Assembly (NCBI RefSeq): GCF_001598355.1
Contig: NZ_BCYU01000005.1
Span: 27,139-91,138 of the forward strand
Direction: 5' to 3'
Source: Sphingomonas asaccharolytica NBRC 15499
GTDB taxonomy: Bacteria > Pseudomonadota > Alphaproteobacteria > Sphingomonadales > Sphingomonadaceae
DNA: 64,000 bases
Shown one piece after another: positions 7,763 to 16,959 of the stretch (within the stretch, counting starts at the first letter, position 1; each line of letters starts with the position of its first letter). The notes below the pieces were generated by a model that searched no databases, was not told the origin of the DNA, and saw only the letters and a program-made list of their open reading frames with translations. Made by a program: the position numbers and the translations under genes.

Positions 7763-8829
7763 CAGCCAAGGCCTTTGGCGATTACCGGTCCCATCGCATT
7801 GGCGAGCCACAGGGGCAGCTTCTTCCACACCGCCACTTGCAGCCGATATTTTGGGCTCATGGGATTCATTTCGCGCGGCGTTTCGCCGGCAGCCACACGC
7901 TTGGCGTAGCGCAACGGCACGCCCTCGAATCCCCAATTCTTCTTGAACGCGGCGACTCCCGTGCCCGCCTTCGACCGACCGAAATCGTAGCGCGTACAGC
8001 CGCGGCGGCGCGCATGGCGCATCAACTCGTAATAGAGCCGGTCATTGGCCTTGAGCGCTCGCGCCTCGCGCGTGCCGCCGCCCCAGAAAGGATAGACGGT
8101 GCCGTTGAGGTAGAGGCTGAACACGCTGGCGTGCGGCTTGCCGTCCTTGGATACGGTCACGACGTCGGCACATTCGCCGAGCTCGGCAGCAACCTCGCGA
8201 AACAGCTTGGCCGGGAATACCGGCGTGCCAAGGTTGCGGACGGACTCCGAGAACACCGCATAATGCATCGCCAGATCGCGCGGCGTGTTGCCGATCGCAA
8301 TCTCCAGGTCGGCGTCGAGCGACTTGCGGACATCGGCGCGCTGCTTGCGGGGGATCGCGAGCAATTCGGCCTCGTCGTCCTTGGCGAGATCGCGTGAGAA
8401 ACCGAGATAGGTCGTCTCGTCGACGATCCACCCCTCGCCCGGCGCCGGGCCGCCCCGCAATTCGAGGCTGGGACAACCAAGCCGTTCGGCTAGCGCCCAG
8501 GCCGAAGCGGCGAGCGCATCGGCGATGGCGTCGCGATTGGTCAGGATGCCACCATCGACCGCGAATCCGGCCGAGACCAACGCCTTGCCGAACAGCGGCG
8601 AGCGGATTTCGGTCAGCGGCAGCAAACCGGCGAGCGTGCCATCGGCATGTTCGGAGATCAGGCAGTGCGCGGTCTGGCCGCACGCGCGTGCGACCGCGAG
8701 GTTCCAGCCGGTGAGGTGAAACGGCGTCGCATCGGGATGCGCGCGGACATAGGCATCGATCCGCGCGCGCTCGCCAGCCTGCGTCAGGTCGGCGGCGTTG
8801 ATCGCCACCGGGGTCGAGATCAAAGGCAT
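7762..8829 (-). CDS. FemAB-like GNAT protein of the XrtA system
   Basis: A 355-residue protein with the paired GNAT fold of FemAB-type peptidyl transferases, of the exosortase-A associated subfamily (TIGR03019 type). Visible features are PFHLTGWNLAVARACG near the N terminus and the C-terminal run YYELMRHARRRGCTRYDFGR followed by KKNWGFEG. FemAB relatives transfer aminoacyl groups from tRNA; here the acceptor may be the exopolysaccharide or its lipid carrier, which is inference. ATG 8829 lies two bases after the deacetylase stop; a GTG at 8835 that overlaps that stop (GTGA) is an alternative start. Confidence 0.85.
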   Translation of the reverse strand: MPLISTPVAINAADLTQAGERARIDAYVRAHPDATPFHLTGWNLAVARACGQTAHCLISEHADGTLAGLLPLTEIRSPLFGKALVSAGFAVDGGILTNRDAIADALAASAWALAERLGCPSLELRGGPAPGEGWIVDETTYLGFSRDLAKDDEAELLAIPRKQRADVRKSLDADLEIAIGNTPRDLAMHYAVFSESVRNLGTPVFPAKLFREVAAELGECADVVTVSKDGKPHASVFSLYLNGTVYPFWGGGTREARALKANDRLYYELMRHARRRGCTRYDFGRSKAGTGVAAFKKNWGFEGVPLRYAKRVAAGETPREMNPMSPKYRLQVAVWKKLPLWLANAMGPVIAKGLG

Positions 8830-8831
8830 CG

Positions 8832-9674
8832 TCACTGCAGGCGCTCCGCTTCGATGGCGACGACGGCGTCGACGCGGCCCCAATCGTGGCGCTTGACCAG
8901 CCCGCGCAATTTGCCCGCCATCGCGCCGAGCCGGCTATAATGGCGCAGCCGCGACTTGAGCGGCGCGCGCGCGACGCGCGGCTGGTCGGGATCGACCTCC
9001 CAAGGGTGGAAATAGAATACCGCCGGGCGATGCTCGTCGCGATTAGCGCGCGACACCGCGCGATCGGTGATCGCCGCCGGAAACAGGCGGAAGAACCCGC
9101 CGCCGGTGGTGATCTTGCGCCCTGCGACATCGGCGAGCGTGATCGGCAGTTCGATCAGGTCCGATCCCGCCACCGGGCGATAGGCGTCTTTGGGCGCGTC
9201 GGCCCAGCCGTAGTGATCGTGGACCAACGGCGCGACGCTCGATGAATACGCATAGCCTTCCTCGGCCAGCACCTGATGCGCCCAGGGCGTGCGCTGGTCG
9301 ATCGAAAAGCTCGGGGCGCGATACCCGGTCACGCGTTGGCCCGATGCATCCTCCAGCGCTGTGCGGGCGCGCCTGAGATCGGCGCGGAACGCGTCGGCAG
9401 TCATGGTGAAGACGCGGTCGTGATCCCAGCCATGGCTGGCGACCTCATGCCCCTCGTCGGCGATGCGGCGGATCAGCCCGGGGTTTCGCTCGGCCACCCA
9501 GCCGAGTGTAAAGAAGGTCGCCTTGACCCCCGTCTCACCGAACAAATCTAGCACCTTGCCGGTATTGTAAGCGACGCGGCTATCCAGGCCGTCCCAATCT
9601 GCCTTGGCGATCACACGTTCGAAGGCGCCGACCTGGAACCACTCCTCGACGTCAACCGACAGGCCGTTGCGCAT
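8832..9674 (-). CDS. XrtA system polysaccharide deacetylase (NodB-like)
   Basis: This 280-residue protein of the carbohydrate esterase 4 fold has the short-start variant found in exosortase-A loci (TIGR03006 type, with the DUF3473 tail): SVDVEEWFQV supplies the metal-binding aspartate, EVASHGWDHDRV the two histidines, and GYRAPSFS the conserved arginine segment. It probably removes N-acetyl groups from amino sugars of the polymer, which would create free amines for later modification. No signal peptide is seen, so it may act on lipid-linked intermediates in the cytosol. It lies 20 bases after the ATPase gene in the same operon. Confidence 0.9.
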   Translation of the reverse strand: MRNGLSVDVEEWFQVGAFERVIAKADWDGLDSRVAYNTGKVLDLFGETGVKATFFTLGWVAERNPGLIRRIADEGHEVASHGWDHDRVFTMTADAFRADLRRARTALEDASGQRVTGYRAPSFSIDQRTPWAHQVLAEEGYAYSSSVAPLVHDHYGWADAPKDAYRPVAGSDLIELPITLADVAGRKITTGGGFFRLFPAAITDRAVSRANRDEHRPAVFYFHPWEVDPDQPRVARAPLKSRLRHYSRLGAMAGKLRGLVKRHDWGRVDAVVAIEAERLQ

Positions 9675-9694
9675 GATGCCGCTCCCGTCGCGCG

Positions 9695-10825
9695 TCAGGC
9701 CGCGCGGCCACCGCGCGCTGCCGCGGCCTCGTTACCTTCGACCCAATCGACCAGCAATGCCAGCACGCGACGCAACGCCGCATCCTGCTCCTCGAGTCGC
9801 GCCTCGATCGCCGCGAAGCGATCGTGCGCGACCTCGATCGGCGCCGGCTTGGGGTCGTTCGCGGGCGCCGCGGGTTCGACCGCCACGAGCGGTTCGCGCA
9901 TCGCGACCGGCTCGGAGGCTTTGATCGGTTCGGGCGCCGCGACGATTGCGGGCTCGGGCTTCGGCTCGGGAGCGGCGGCAACCGGCCACTGCGCAGGGGC
10001 GCTGGGCGCAGGCATGTCGCCGGTGATATCGGCGATGACGGCATCGACGACCTTGGCGTCGATCACCTCGATCTGCTCGATCGCGCCGAACAGCAACACG
10101 CGTCCCGCCAGCTGGTTGAGCCGACGCGGCACGCCATCCGATCCGCGATAGAGCGCGGCGAAAGCATCGGGCGTGAATTTGGGGCGGCCGTTCCAGCCGA
10201 CCAGCGACAGGCGGTGCAGCACATAGGGCTCGACCTCTTCGGCGCCCATCGGATCGAGATGATGCATCGCGATCACGCGCTGGCGGAGCTGTTCGAGCCG
10301 GTCGCTGCCGTGGAGTGCGGCGCGGAATTCGGGCTGGCCGAGCAGGAAGATCTGCAGCAGCGCATGGCCGCCGGCCTGGAAGTTGGACAGCATGCGCAAT
10401 TCTTCGAGCGCGCCGGTGTGGAGCGCCTGCGCCTCGTCGACGATCAGCAACGTGCGGCGGCCCGCCCGGGCGATCGAATGCAGTCCGCGTTCGATCGCGA
10501 CGAGCAATTGCGCCTTCATCAAGCCCGCTGTCTCGACCCCCAAGCCAGTCGCGACGATCCGCAGCAGATCGTCGCCATCGACCTGGCTCGAGACCAATTT
10601 GATCACGTGCAGCCGCTCGCGATCAATCGTCGCCATCAGATGGCCGACGAGCGTGGTCTTGCCCGCGCCGACATCGCCGGTGATGACGATGAAGCCCTCG
10701 CCCTGGCTCAGGCCATAGCCTAGATACGCCATCGCCTTGCGGTGGGTGGCGGTATCGAACCAGAATTTCGGATCGGGCGTCAGCGCGAACGGGCGTCCGC
10801 TCAATCCGTAATGGTCGTCATACAT
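9695..10825 (-). CDS. XrtA-associated AAA ATPase (ExeA/GspA-like)
   Basis: The 376-residue protein starts MYDDHYGLSGRPFALTPDPK, characteristic of the ExeA-like AAA family (TIGR03015 type in XrtA loci). Walker A GDVGAGKTT is at residues 50-58 and Walker B LLIVDE ends at Asp130-Glu131. After about residue 280 it has an Ala/Pro/Glu-rich low-complexity linker and a short coiled-coil end (IEARLEEQDAALRRVLALL). It may energise assembly of the polymer export apparatus at the inner membrane; its precise role is unknown in the family. It lies 36 bases downstream of the outer-membrane protein gene. Confidence 0.88.
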   Translation of the reverse strand: MYDDHYGLSGRPFALTPDPKFWFDTATHRKAMAYLGYGLSQGEGFIVITGDVGAGKTTLVGHLMATIDRERLHVIKLVSSQVDGDDLLRIVATGLGVETAGLMKAQLLVAIERGLHSIARAGRRTLLIVDEAQALHTGALEELRMLSNFQAGGHALLQIFLLGQPEFRAALHGSDRLEQLRQRVIAMHHLDPMGAEEVEPYVLHRLSLVGWNGRPKFTPDAFAALYRGSDGVPRRLNQLAGRVLLFGAIEQIEVIDAKVVDAVIADITGDMPAPSAPAQWPVAAAPEPKPEPAIVAAPEPIKASEPVAMREPLVAVEPAAPANDPKPAPIEVAHDRFAAIEARLEEQDAALRRVLALLVDWVEGNEAAAARGGRAA

Positions 10826-10861
10826 CGTCTTCGTCTCCGGGCGGGGAACCCGCCTCTCCGG

Positions 10862-12487
10862 TCAGAACTGGTAACGTGCTCCCAGCGACGCCTGCGCCGT
10901 CGTCTGGTCCTCCTGTCCCTTCTGGCTGAAAGTATAGGCGCCAAGCGAGACGGTGGTGCCGAGGCGACCAAAGCTGCGCGAGACCGATCCGGTCGCGCCC
11001 AGGCTGTAGATCCCCGGCGCAAGGCCGCTATCGTAGTAATTGGCGAAAAGATTGGCGTTGAACGAGGTGTGCTGGCCGATCGAGGTCGAGTAGAACAGCT
11101 GCGCGTAATAACTCTCGTCGCTGGTGCCGATGATCACCACGCCCGGGCTGTTGGGCGCGTAGAATTTGCGGTTCGAATAGCCCACACCGAAGCCGAGTGT
11201 GGACGTGCCGCGAGTCAGGGTGGCCACCGCATCGACCCCGCGCGAACGATAGGTCGCGGTCGACACCGACTGGAATACCGAATTCATGCACGCGCCCGCG
11301 GCGCCGCCGCCGGTCGTGCCGAAGGTGCAGCCGCTGAATTGCTGGGCCAGCAAATCGCGCGTCGCGGTGAACTGCGCGGGGAGTCCGCGCAAGCTGCGCT
11401 GCAATTGGCCGCCGAAGGTCTCGACCGTATCGTAGACGCCGACCTGAATGCCGACGCTTCTGCTCGGGGCGTAGCTGAGCGAGCCAGTATAGCTCCACGA
11501 CCCGTACCGGCGGCCAACATGCGCCTCGACCGCGGTGCGCGGGCTCGGGCGCCATATGACGCCGGCATCCCAATAGATACCGTCGGTTTTGTAGGCGATA
11601 CGGCGCGGCGAGTTGGGATCCGTCACGAAGCGGCCATGACTGTCGGTGACCGGCACGCCGGCGGTGTCGAGCAACGGATCGCGCGCGCTCGAGGTCAGCT
11701 TTTCGTAACCGACGCCGCCGACGATCGCGATATTACCTGACAGCGGCAGGACCGCGTCGACGCGGCCGTAGAGATCATCGAACCGGTTGCCGAGCTGGCT
11801 CTGGTCGTCGCGGGTCCAGCCGCCGCTCGCGGTCAGGCCAACCGGGAGCACGGTGCCCGATTTGAAGCCGACCGAGGCGGTCGCGATCTGCGTCTTCGAA
11901 TCGTCGAAATAGTCGAGCCGCGGGCTGCCCGGGGCGACCCCGGTGGGACCCGGCTCGGTTACCTTGGTATAAGCAAAGCGATAGGCCGCGTTGATCGCAA
12001 CCGGCCCGCTGCCGGTGGTCAGCGTCGGGCCGACATAGCCCGAATAGACGTTGCTGACATTGTCGCGGTCGTTGCCGAAGAACACCGGCGCAGCGCCGCG
12101 AATATCATTGCGCGAGCGCGTGGCGATGCCGCCCGCGTCGACCGACAGCCCGCGTGCCACGCGCACCTGGGCGTTGGCGAGACCAGTAACGACATCGGCG
12201 TCGCCGCTGTTCTTGTCCCAGGCGAATTGATGCTCGTAGCGCGCCGACAGATTGACCGACACGCGCCGCATCTCGACCGACGCGTCGACCCCGGCCGCGG
12301 CCGAGCTATAGGTCAGGACATCGCCCGACTGAACGTCGGCGGTGAGCACCTGGCTGAGCTCGATATAGGGCGCGATCGTGACCTTGCGGTCTCTGCCCCG
12401 ACTCTTGCCCCCATCGTCCTGCGCCGCTGCCGGCATTGCTGCCAGCAGCGTCACAAGCGCGACCCCCGCGGAAATAACGCGCATCAT
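10862..12487 (-). CDS. XrtA-associated outer-membrane beta-barrel protein
   Basis: The protein is 541 residues, with a signal peptide at residues 1-21 (...ALVTLLAAMPAAAQ) and many alternating beta segments ending in the aromatic terminus ASLGARYQF, as expected for an outer-membrane barrel. It fits the TIGR03016 family that accompanies XrtA loci and is probably the outer-membrane pore or platform for the polymer. The start at 12487 was chosen because its ATG overlaps the stop of the kinase gene (ATGA) and gives an intact signal peptide. An ATG at 12484 would work equally; longer upstream frames lie within the kinase gene. Confidence 0.87.
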   Translation of the reverse strand: MMRVISAGVALVTLLAAMPAAAQDDGGKSRGRDRKVTIAPYIELSQVLTADVQSGDVLTYSSAAAGVDASVEMRRVSVNLSARYEHQFAWDKNSGDADVVTGLANAQVRVARGLSVDAGGIATRSRNDIRGAAPVFFGNDRDNVSNVYSGYVGPTLTTGSGPVAINAAYRFAYTKVTEPGPTGVAPGSPRLDYFDDSKTQIATASVGFKSGTVLPVGLTASGGWTRDDQSQLGNRFDDLYGRVDAVLPLSGNIAIVGGVGYEKLTSSARDPLLDTAGVPVTDSHGRFVTDPNSPRRIAYKTDGIYWDAGVIWRPSPRTAVEAHVGRRYGSWSYTGSLSYAPSRSVGIQVGVYDTVETFGGQLQRSLRGLPAQFTATRDLLAQQFSGCTFGTTGGGAAGACMNSVFQSVSTATYRSRGVDAVATLTRGTSTLGFGVGYSNRKFYAPNSPGVVIIGTSDESYYAQLFYSTSIGQHTSFNANLFANYYDSGLAPGIYSLGATGSVSRSFGRLGTTVSLGAYTFSQKGQEDQTTAQASLGARYQF

Positions 12488-13488
12488 TGGCCCTCGTCCT
12501 CCTGGCCGTAATAACTGCCGAAACGAGCCCCCCCCGGGGCGAACGCAACGCTGTTCAACAAAAGCTGGATGTGCTCGCAGCCCTCGAGCCGCTGCACGGT
12601 GTCGCGGATCTCGCCTTCCGACGTCTTGTCGGCGCGGACCACGAGCATGATCTGGCCGACATGCAGCGCCAGGACCGAAGCGGGCGACGCCGAGAGCGCC
12701 GGTGGCGAATCGAAGATCACCACGCGCTCCGGATCGGCGGCAAGCAGCCGCGCGATCAGATCGGGGGTGCGGCCGCTGGCGACCAGCTCGACATCGGCAT
12801 TGGTCCGGGCGCCGGCGGGCAGCAGGCTGAGATTGGGAATGTCGGTGCCAACGACGCATTTCTCGATATCGATCGAGGGATCGGCGAGCGCATCGAGCAG
12901 ACCGGGACCGTCGGCGACTCCGAGCCGCTCCATGATCCCAGGCTTGGCGAAATCGGCATCGACCAGCAGCACGCGCGTGTCACGCTCCGCCGCCATCGAG
13001 ATCGCCAGATTGATCGCGCAATAGGTTTTGCCGTCGCCGGGCTTGGCCGAACAGACCAGGATCGTCCGTGCCTTGTCGGGCTCGTGCTTATTGAGCTGGC
13101 GCGCAGTCAGCAGCAGGTGCCGCTTTGCGAGGCGGAATTCCTCGGCCAACACGCCGATCGCTGCGCCCGGGATGAGCAACTGGTTTTCCACCAACAGGTC
13201 GCGATCGACTTTGGCCTGGCGGCCCGCCACGGGCAAAGCCGCCGGCGGTACTGGCGCCGGCCGAGCGACGGGCGAGGCGAGTGTTTCCGCCGGCGCTGCA
13301 ACGACCTTGGGCGTTTCCGTCGGCTTCGGTGCCTCGGCGACGTGCACAGGCGCGACCGGCTTGAGCACCGGCGGCGCCTGTAAATCGCTTTCCGGAATCG
13401 CGCGTGCGTTGAGGCGCGCCGAGAAGTCATAGACTTCCGCCGCGCGCTCGAGCAGCGATCCCTTTTTGGTGATGATCGGCTTGTTCAT
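12484..13488 (-). CDS. XrtA-associated tyrosine autokinase (CpsD/CapB-like)
   Basis: A 334-residue cytosolic BY-kinase domain of the exosortase-A group (TIGR03018 type). Walker A SAKPGDGKT is at residues 147-155, Walker A' VLLVDADFAKP follows, and Walker B is VVIFDSPPAL. Unlike many BY-kinases, it has only a pair of tyrosines near the C terminus (GSYYGQED) rather than a long Tyr cluster. It should partner with the chain-length protein encoded just upstream, as overlapping stop and start codons (ATGA at 13488-13485) imply, and control polymer length and export by cycles of phosphorylation. The first 100 residues are Pro/Ala-rich and probably unstructured. Confidence 0.9.
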   Translation of the reverse strand: MNKPIITKKGSLLERAAEVYDFSARLNARAIPESDLQAPPVLKPVAPVHVAEAPKPTETPKVVAAPAETLASPVARPAPVPPAALPVAGRQAKVDRDLLVENQLLIPGAAIGVLAEEFRLAKRHLLLTARQLNKHEPDKARTILVCSAKPGDGKTYCAINLAISMAAERDTRVLLVDADFAKPGIMERLGVADGPGLLDALADPSIDIEKCVVGTDIPNLSLLPAGARTNADVELVASGRTPDLIARLLAADPERVVIFDSPPALSASPASVLALHVGQIMLVVRADKTSEGEIRDTVQRLEGCEHIQLLLNSVAFAPGGARFGSYYGQEDEGQ

Positions 13489-15005
13489 GCCGCGAGCCCC
13501 CGCATCAGCATCTCCACGCCGAGCAGGCTGACGAACGCGACCGGCAGCGCGGCCGCGGCGCCCGCGAACATGCGCAGCTTGCGTTTCCTGAAGTCGGCTT
13601 CCGCCCTCGACACGCGCTCGCTGATCGACCCGATCACCGGCAGCCCGGTCGCCTTTTCGAGGCGCCCGGCGGTGGCGTAGGTCGCCTTGAGCTGCGACAG
13701 CGCGAACGCCCCGCCGACCCCCGCGAAGATCGCCGCGAGCAGCACGCCGGTCAGCAACAACGGACGATTGGGCGCGGTCGGCGCGCGAGGCGCCACGGGC
13801 GGATCGATGACCTTGAACTTGATCGAATCGGTCTGCGCCTGCGCCTGGGCCCGCACGCGGACGTCCTCGCGGTCGCTCAGCAATTTGTCGTACTGGTCCT
13901 TAAGCACCTGGTAATCGCGGTCGATCTGGCTCTGCTCGTTGGCCGCCGCGGGATCGCCGTTCAGCTTGCTGGTGATCGCGTCCATGTCGTGCTGCAGCTG
14001 CTGCTTGCGCTGTGACAGCCCCGCAACCTGCGACTGCTTGTCTGCCTGCATCGACTTGAGCGAGAGATATTGCGGATTGGGCTGGCCGTTACCGGCGAAG
14101 CTGCCCACCATCGGCTCGCGCGCCGCCGCCGCACGCGCGGCGCCAAGCTGGCTGTTGAGCGCGATCACGTCGGGATGGTTGTCGGTATAGCCCTTGGCCC
14201 GCGCATCCGCGAGCTGGCCTTCGATCGCGGCAAGGCGCGCACGCGCCGGACCGGCGCTGCCGGCACCGCCAACGCCCGGAATGGTCGCCGCAGTGCCCGA
14301 CATCTGGCCGTTGATCGACGCGAGGCTGGTCTGCGCGGCGGCGAGGTCGCCGTCGATCTGCGCCATCTGGGTACGCGCCGCCGACATGCGCTCGGACAGC
14401 GAGCCGGTGCCCGGCAGCGAGCCGAGATATTGGGTCTGGAACTGGGTGCGCTTGGCATCTGCATCGCTCAGGCGGCGCTGCAGATCCTCGACCTGGCTGT
14501 CGAGGAAGCGCAACGTGGTCTGGGTATCGTTGCGGGTGTCGGCCAGATTCTGGTCGACGAAGATCGAGATCAGCTTCTGGTTGATCTGCGCGGCCAGCTT
14601 TGGACTCGACGCGGTCACGCTGATCTCGAACAGATTGTTCTGTTGAGCGACGATCTTGACGGCCTGCTGCAAGCCAGCGACGCGGTCGGCGATTTCCTGC
14701 GGGGTCGAGACGGTGTTCGCGAGGTCGGTGCCACGCACGACCTTTTCCAGATTGACCGCGCTGGTCAGCGTCTGGCGAATCGTGTCGACGTCGTTCTGCT
14801 GCTCGGCCGCGCTGATGCCGATCTTGGACGGCAGCACCTGCCCCATCTGGACGAAGACGCGCGCTTTCGATTCGTAGCGATTGGGCATCTGGCTGACCGC
14901 CAGCCAGCCCAGAATCGCAACGACCCAGGCCGCCGCCAGCGCGATCCAGCGGCGGTTCCAGATCGCGTGCAGCGCGACGCGAAATTCGTCATAAAGGCCG
15001 TTCAC
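13485..15005 (-). CDS. XrtA system polysaccharide chain-length determinant (Wzz/GumC type)
   Basis: This is a 506-residue inner-membrane protein with a TM segment at about residues 20-40 (WIALAAAWVVAILGWLAV), a long periplasmic coiled-coil region rich in Gln/Asp/Ala, and a second TM near 410-435 plus a third hydrophobic stretch at the C terminus. This is the GumC/Wzz polysaccharide co-polymerase design (TIGR03007 type). It should set polymer length together with the autokinase and the outer-membrane exporter. It lies 16 bases after the exporter gene and overlaps the kinase gene by 4 bases. Confidence 0.9.
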   Translation of the reverse strand: MNGLYDEFRVALHAIWNRRWIALAAAWVVAILGWLAVSQMPNRYESKARVFVQMGQVLPSKIGISAAEQQNDVDTIRQTLTSAVNLEKVVRGTDLANTVSTPQEIADRVAGLQQAVKIVAQQNNLFEISVTASSPKLAAQINQKLISIFVDQNLADTRNDTQTTLRFLDSQVEDLQRRLSDADAKRTQFQTQYLGSLPGTGSLSERMSAARTQMAQIDGDLAAAQTSLASINGQMSGTAATIPGVGGAGSAGPARARLAAIEGQLADARAKGYTDNHPDVIALNSQLGAARAAAAREPMVGSFAGNGQPNPQYLSLKSMQADKQSQVAGLSQRKQQLQHDMDAITSKLNGDPAAANEQSQIDRDYQVLKDQYDKLLSDREDVRVRAQAQAQTDSIKFKVIDPPVAPRAPTAPNRPLLLTGVLLAAIFAGVGGAFALSQLKATYATAGRLEKATGLPVIGSISERVSRAEADFRKRKLRMFAGAAAALPVAFVSLLGVEMLMRGLAA

Positions 15006-15021
15006 GGTTTCAGGGCCTCCG

Positions 15022-15663
15022 TCAGAACATCGATTCGGGGATGATGATCACGTCGCCCGGCTCGAGCTTGACGTTCGCCGACGGGTCGCCGTCCTTGAGC
15101 AACTTGCCGAGCTTGACGTTATACTGGCGCTGCTGGCCGGTATTGCGGTCCTGGCGCACCAGCCGCGCGCGGTTGCCCGCGGCATATTGGTTGAGGCCGC
15201 CGACCGCGATCATCGCGTCGAGCAGGGTCATGTTGGCGCGATAGGGGATCGATGCCGGCTTTTCGGTCGCGCCCACGATGCGGATCGACTGGCTGTACGT
15301 GCTCTGCGGACTCTCGACGATGACCGAGACGATCGGGTCCTTGATATAGGTACCCAACGCGATCTTCATGTCGTCGGCGAGCATCGCCGGGGTCTTGCCG
15401 ACCGCGGGCATGTCGTTGACCAGCGGCGTGGTGATGCGACCATCGGGGCGCACCTGGACCTTCGCCGACAATTCGGGGTTGCGCCACACGAAGATATTGA
15501 GCTGGTCCATCGGACCGATCACATATTCCTCGCTCGGCTGTTCGCGCGATCCGACGAACGATGCGGGCGGCAATTGGGCACCGCCGCCGCCGGCGCATCC
15601 CGTCAGCACGCTGGCGCTCGCACCTACGAGAATCAAGGCCTTGGAAAACTTCACGAAACTCAT
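15022..15663 (-). CDS. Polysaccharide export lipoprotein (Wza-like, XrtA system)
   Basis: The 213-residue protein has a lipoprotein signal (LVGASASVLTGC, cysteine at about residue 22), then a poly-saccharide export domain (YVIGPMDQLNIFVWRNPELS) and SLBB-type repeats (RIVGATEKPASIPYR...). It should form the periplasmic/outer-membrane translocation channel for the polymer. ATG 15663 is supported by GGGAGG eight bases upstream; a longer in-frame start at 15705 would destroy the lipoprotein signal. It is the first gene of the long minus-strand export operon. A 10-bp palindrome lies 33 bases upstream. Confidence 0.92.
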   Translation of the reverse strand: MSFVKFSKALILVGASASVLTGCAGGGGAQLPPASFVGSREQPSEEYVIGPMDQLNIFVWRNPELSAKVQVRPDGRITTPLVNDMPAVGKTPAMLADDMKIALGTYIKDPIVSVIVESPQSTYSQSIRIVGATEKPASIPYRANMTLLDAMIAVGGLNQYAAGNRARLVRQDRNTGQQRQYNVKLGKLLKDGDPSANVKLEPGDVIIIPESMF

Positions 15664-15695
15664 AATCAGCCTCCCGCCTGCGCACGGCTGGACCG

Positions 15696-15705
15696 GTGAC
15701 GTCAC
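15696..15705. promoter_or_regulatory. Palindrome GTGACGTCAC upstream of the export operon
   Basis: A perfect 10-bp palindrome lies 33 bases before the start codon of the first exopolysaccharide export gene, within the 108-base gap that must hold its promoter. The core TGACGTCA also occurs at 15861 and 16959, inside the decarboxylase gene and at its start. It could be an operator, but no known regulator can be assigned from sequence. Confidence 0.3.
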
Positions 15706-15771
15706 TCCGGCACGCGCAGACTTCGGGCTTGGCTATGGGGTCGCGGGGGTAAAGATTGCGTTAGGAGTAAG

Positions 15772-16959
15772 TTAGACGAGGATCTCCGCGGGTCTGCGAT
15801 GACCCAGGAACTCCCAGGGACTGGCGGTAAGTCCATATGCGCCCGCCATGAAGATCGCGATGACGTCACCAGGGCCGGCCACCGCCAAGTCGACCTGATC
15901 GGCGAGGCGATCGAGCGGGGTGCAGAGCGGACCGACGACGCTTACCATTTCGCGCTCCGCGTCTGGCGCAGCCGTGGCAACGGCGACGGGGTAATTGCGG
16001 CGGACGACGGTGCCGAGATTACCGGTGGCGGCGAGCTGATGGTTAAGGCCGCCGTCGCAGACCAGGAAGATTTCGCCCCGACTTTCCTTGCGATCGACGA
16101 TCCGGGTCAGATAGACGCCGGCTTCGCCCACCAGCCAGCGTCCCAGTTCGATCGCGAATCGCGTATCGGGCAACGCGGTCAGTCTTGGCGTCAGCGCGGC
16201 ACCGATCGCTTCGATATCAAGCACCTGCTCGCCGGGAAAATAGGGAATGCCGAACCCGCCGCCGAGATTCACGAGCGGCGGCGATGCCCCCGCTGCCTCA
16301 GCCAGCCGGACGGCGAGGTCGAGCGTGTGCGCCTGGCTGTCGATGATCGCCGCGGGATCGAGCGCCTGCGATCCCGCGAAGATGTGGAACCCACGCCATT
16401 CGGCGCCTCCCCCCAGGATGCGCTTCACCAGCGCCGGGACGCGATCCGCATCGATCCCGAATGGCGAGGGACGCCCGCCCATCCGCATCCCCGACCCGCG
16501 TAGCTCGAATTCGGGATTCACGCGGACGGCGAGTCGCGGCGCCACACCGCGCCGTTCGGCAATGGCGAGCGCACGATCCGCCTCGCTTTCGCTTTCCAGG
16601 TTGATCGTAACCCCGGCCGCGATGGCGGCATCGAGCTCGGCATCGCCCTTGCCAGGTCCGGCGAAACTCGCCGCCCGGTCGAGATCGACGACACGAGCCA
16701 ATTCGCCCGCGGACGCGACGTCGAACCCGTCGACCAGCGGCGCCATCGCCGCGAGCAACGGAGCGAAGGGATTGGCCTTCACGGCATAATGGAGGTCGAT
16801 GCCGGGAAACGCAGATCGGAACCGCGCAACCCGGCTCCGTACTATCGCTGTGTCGTAGACAAACAATGGCGACGACGTGATCAACTCTTCCACCGAGCGG
16901 CCGCCGACCGTCAAGGGAAGCGATTGGAATTCCAGCGGGATCGCGCCCATTGGCTTCAT
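15772..16959 (-). CDS. PLP-dependent decarboxylase, exosortase A system-associated
   Basis: The 395-residue fold-type III enzyme is of the ornithine/diaminopimelate decarboxylase family (TIGR03099 type). PLP lysine Lys61 is in HYAVKANPF, the phosphate-binding glycines are in LGGGFGIPYF, and the dimer-interface catalytic segment is VVGPLCTPLD. Its substrate in XrtA loci is not known. Together with the ligase and carrier protein it probably makes an amine or amino-acid-derived group for polymer decoration. The start ATG at 16959 overlaps the ligase stop (ATGA), so the two are coupled. Confidence 0.88.
   Translation of the reverse strand: MKPMGAIPLEFQSLPLTVGGRSVEELITSSPLFVYDTAIVRSRVARFRSAFPGIDLHYAVKANPFAPLLAAMAPLVDGFDVASAGELARVVDLDRAASFAGPGKGDAELDAAIAAGVTINLESESEADRALAIAERRGVAPRLAVRVNPEFELRGSGMRMGGRPSPFGIDADRVPALVKRILGGGAEWRGFHIFAGSQALDPAAIIDSQAHTLDLAVRLAEAAGASPPLVNLGGGFGIPYFPGEQVLDIEAIGAALTPRLTALPDTRFAIELGRWLVGEAGVYLTRIVDRKESRGEIFLVCDGGLNHQLAATGNLGTVVRRNYPVAVATAAPDAEREMVSVVGPLCTPLDRLADQVDLAVAGPGDVIAIFMAGAYGLTASPWEFLGHRRPAEILV

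Noticed and set aside
6545..7936. Longer glycosyltransferase start at 7936
   Set aside because: The extra 58 residues lie inside the FemAB gene in another frame, and ATG 7762 gives the exact family start with TGATG coupling.
10862..12859. Longer start for the XrtA outer-membrane protein
   Set aside because: The upstream part overlaps the kinase gene in another frame and would bury the signal peptide.
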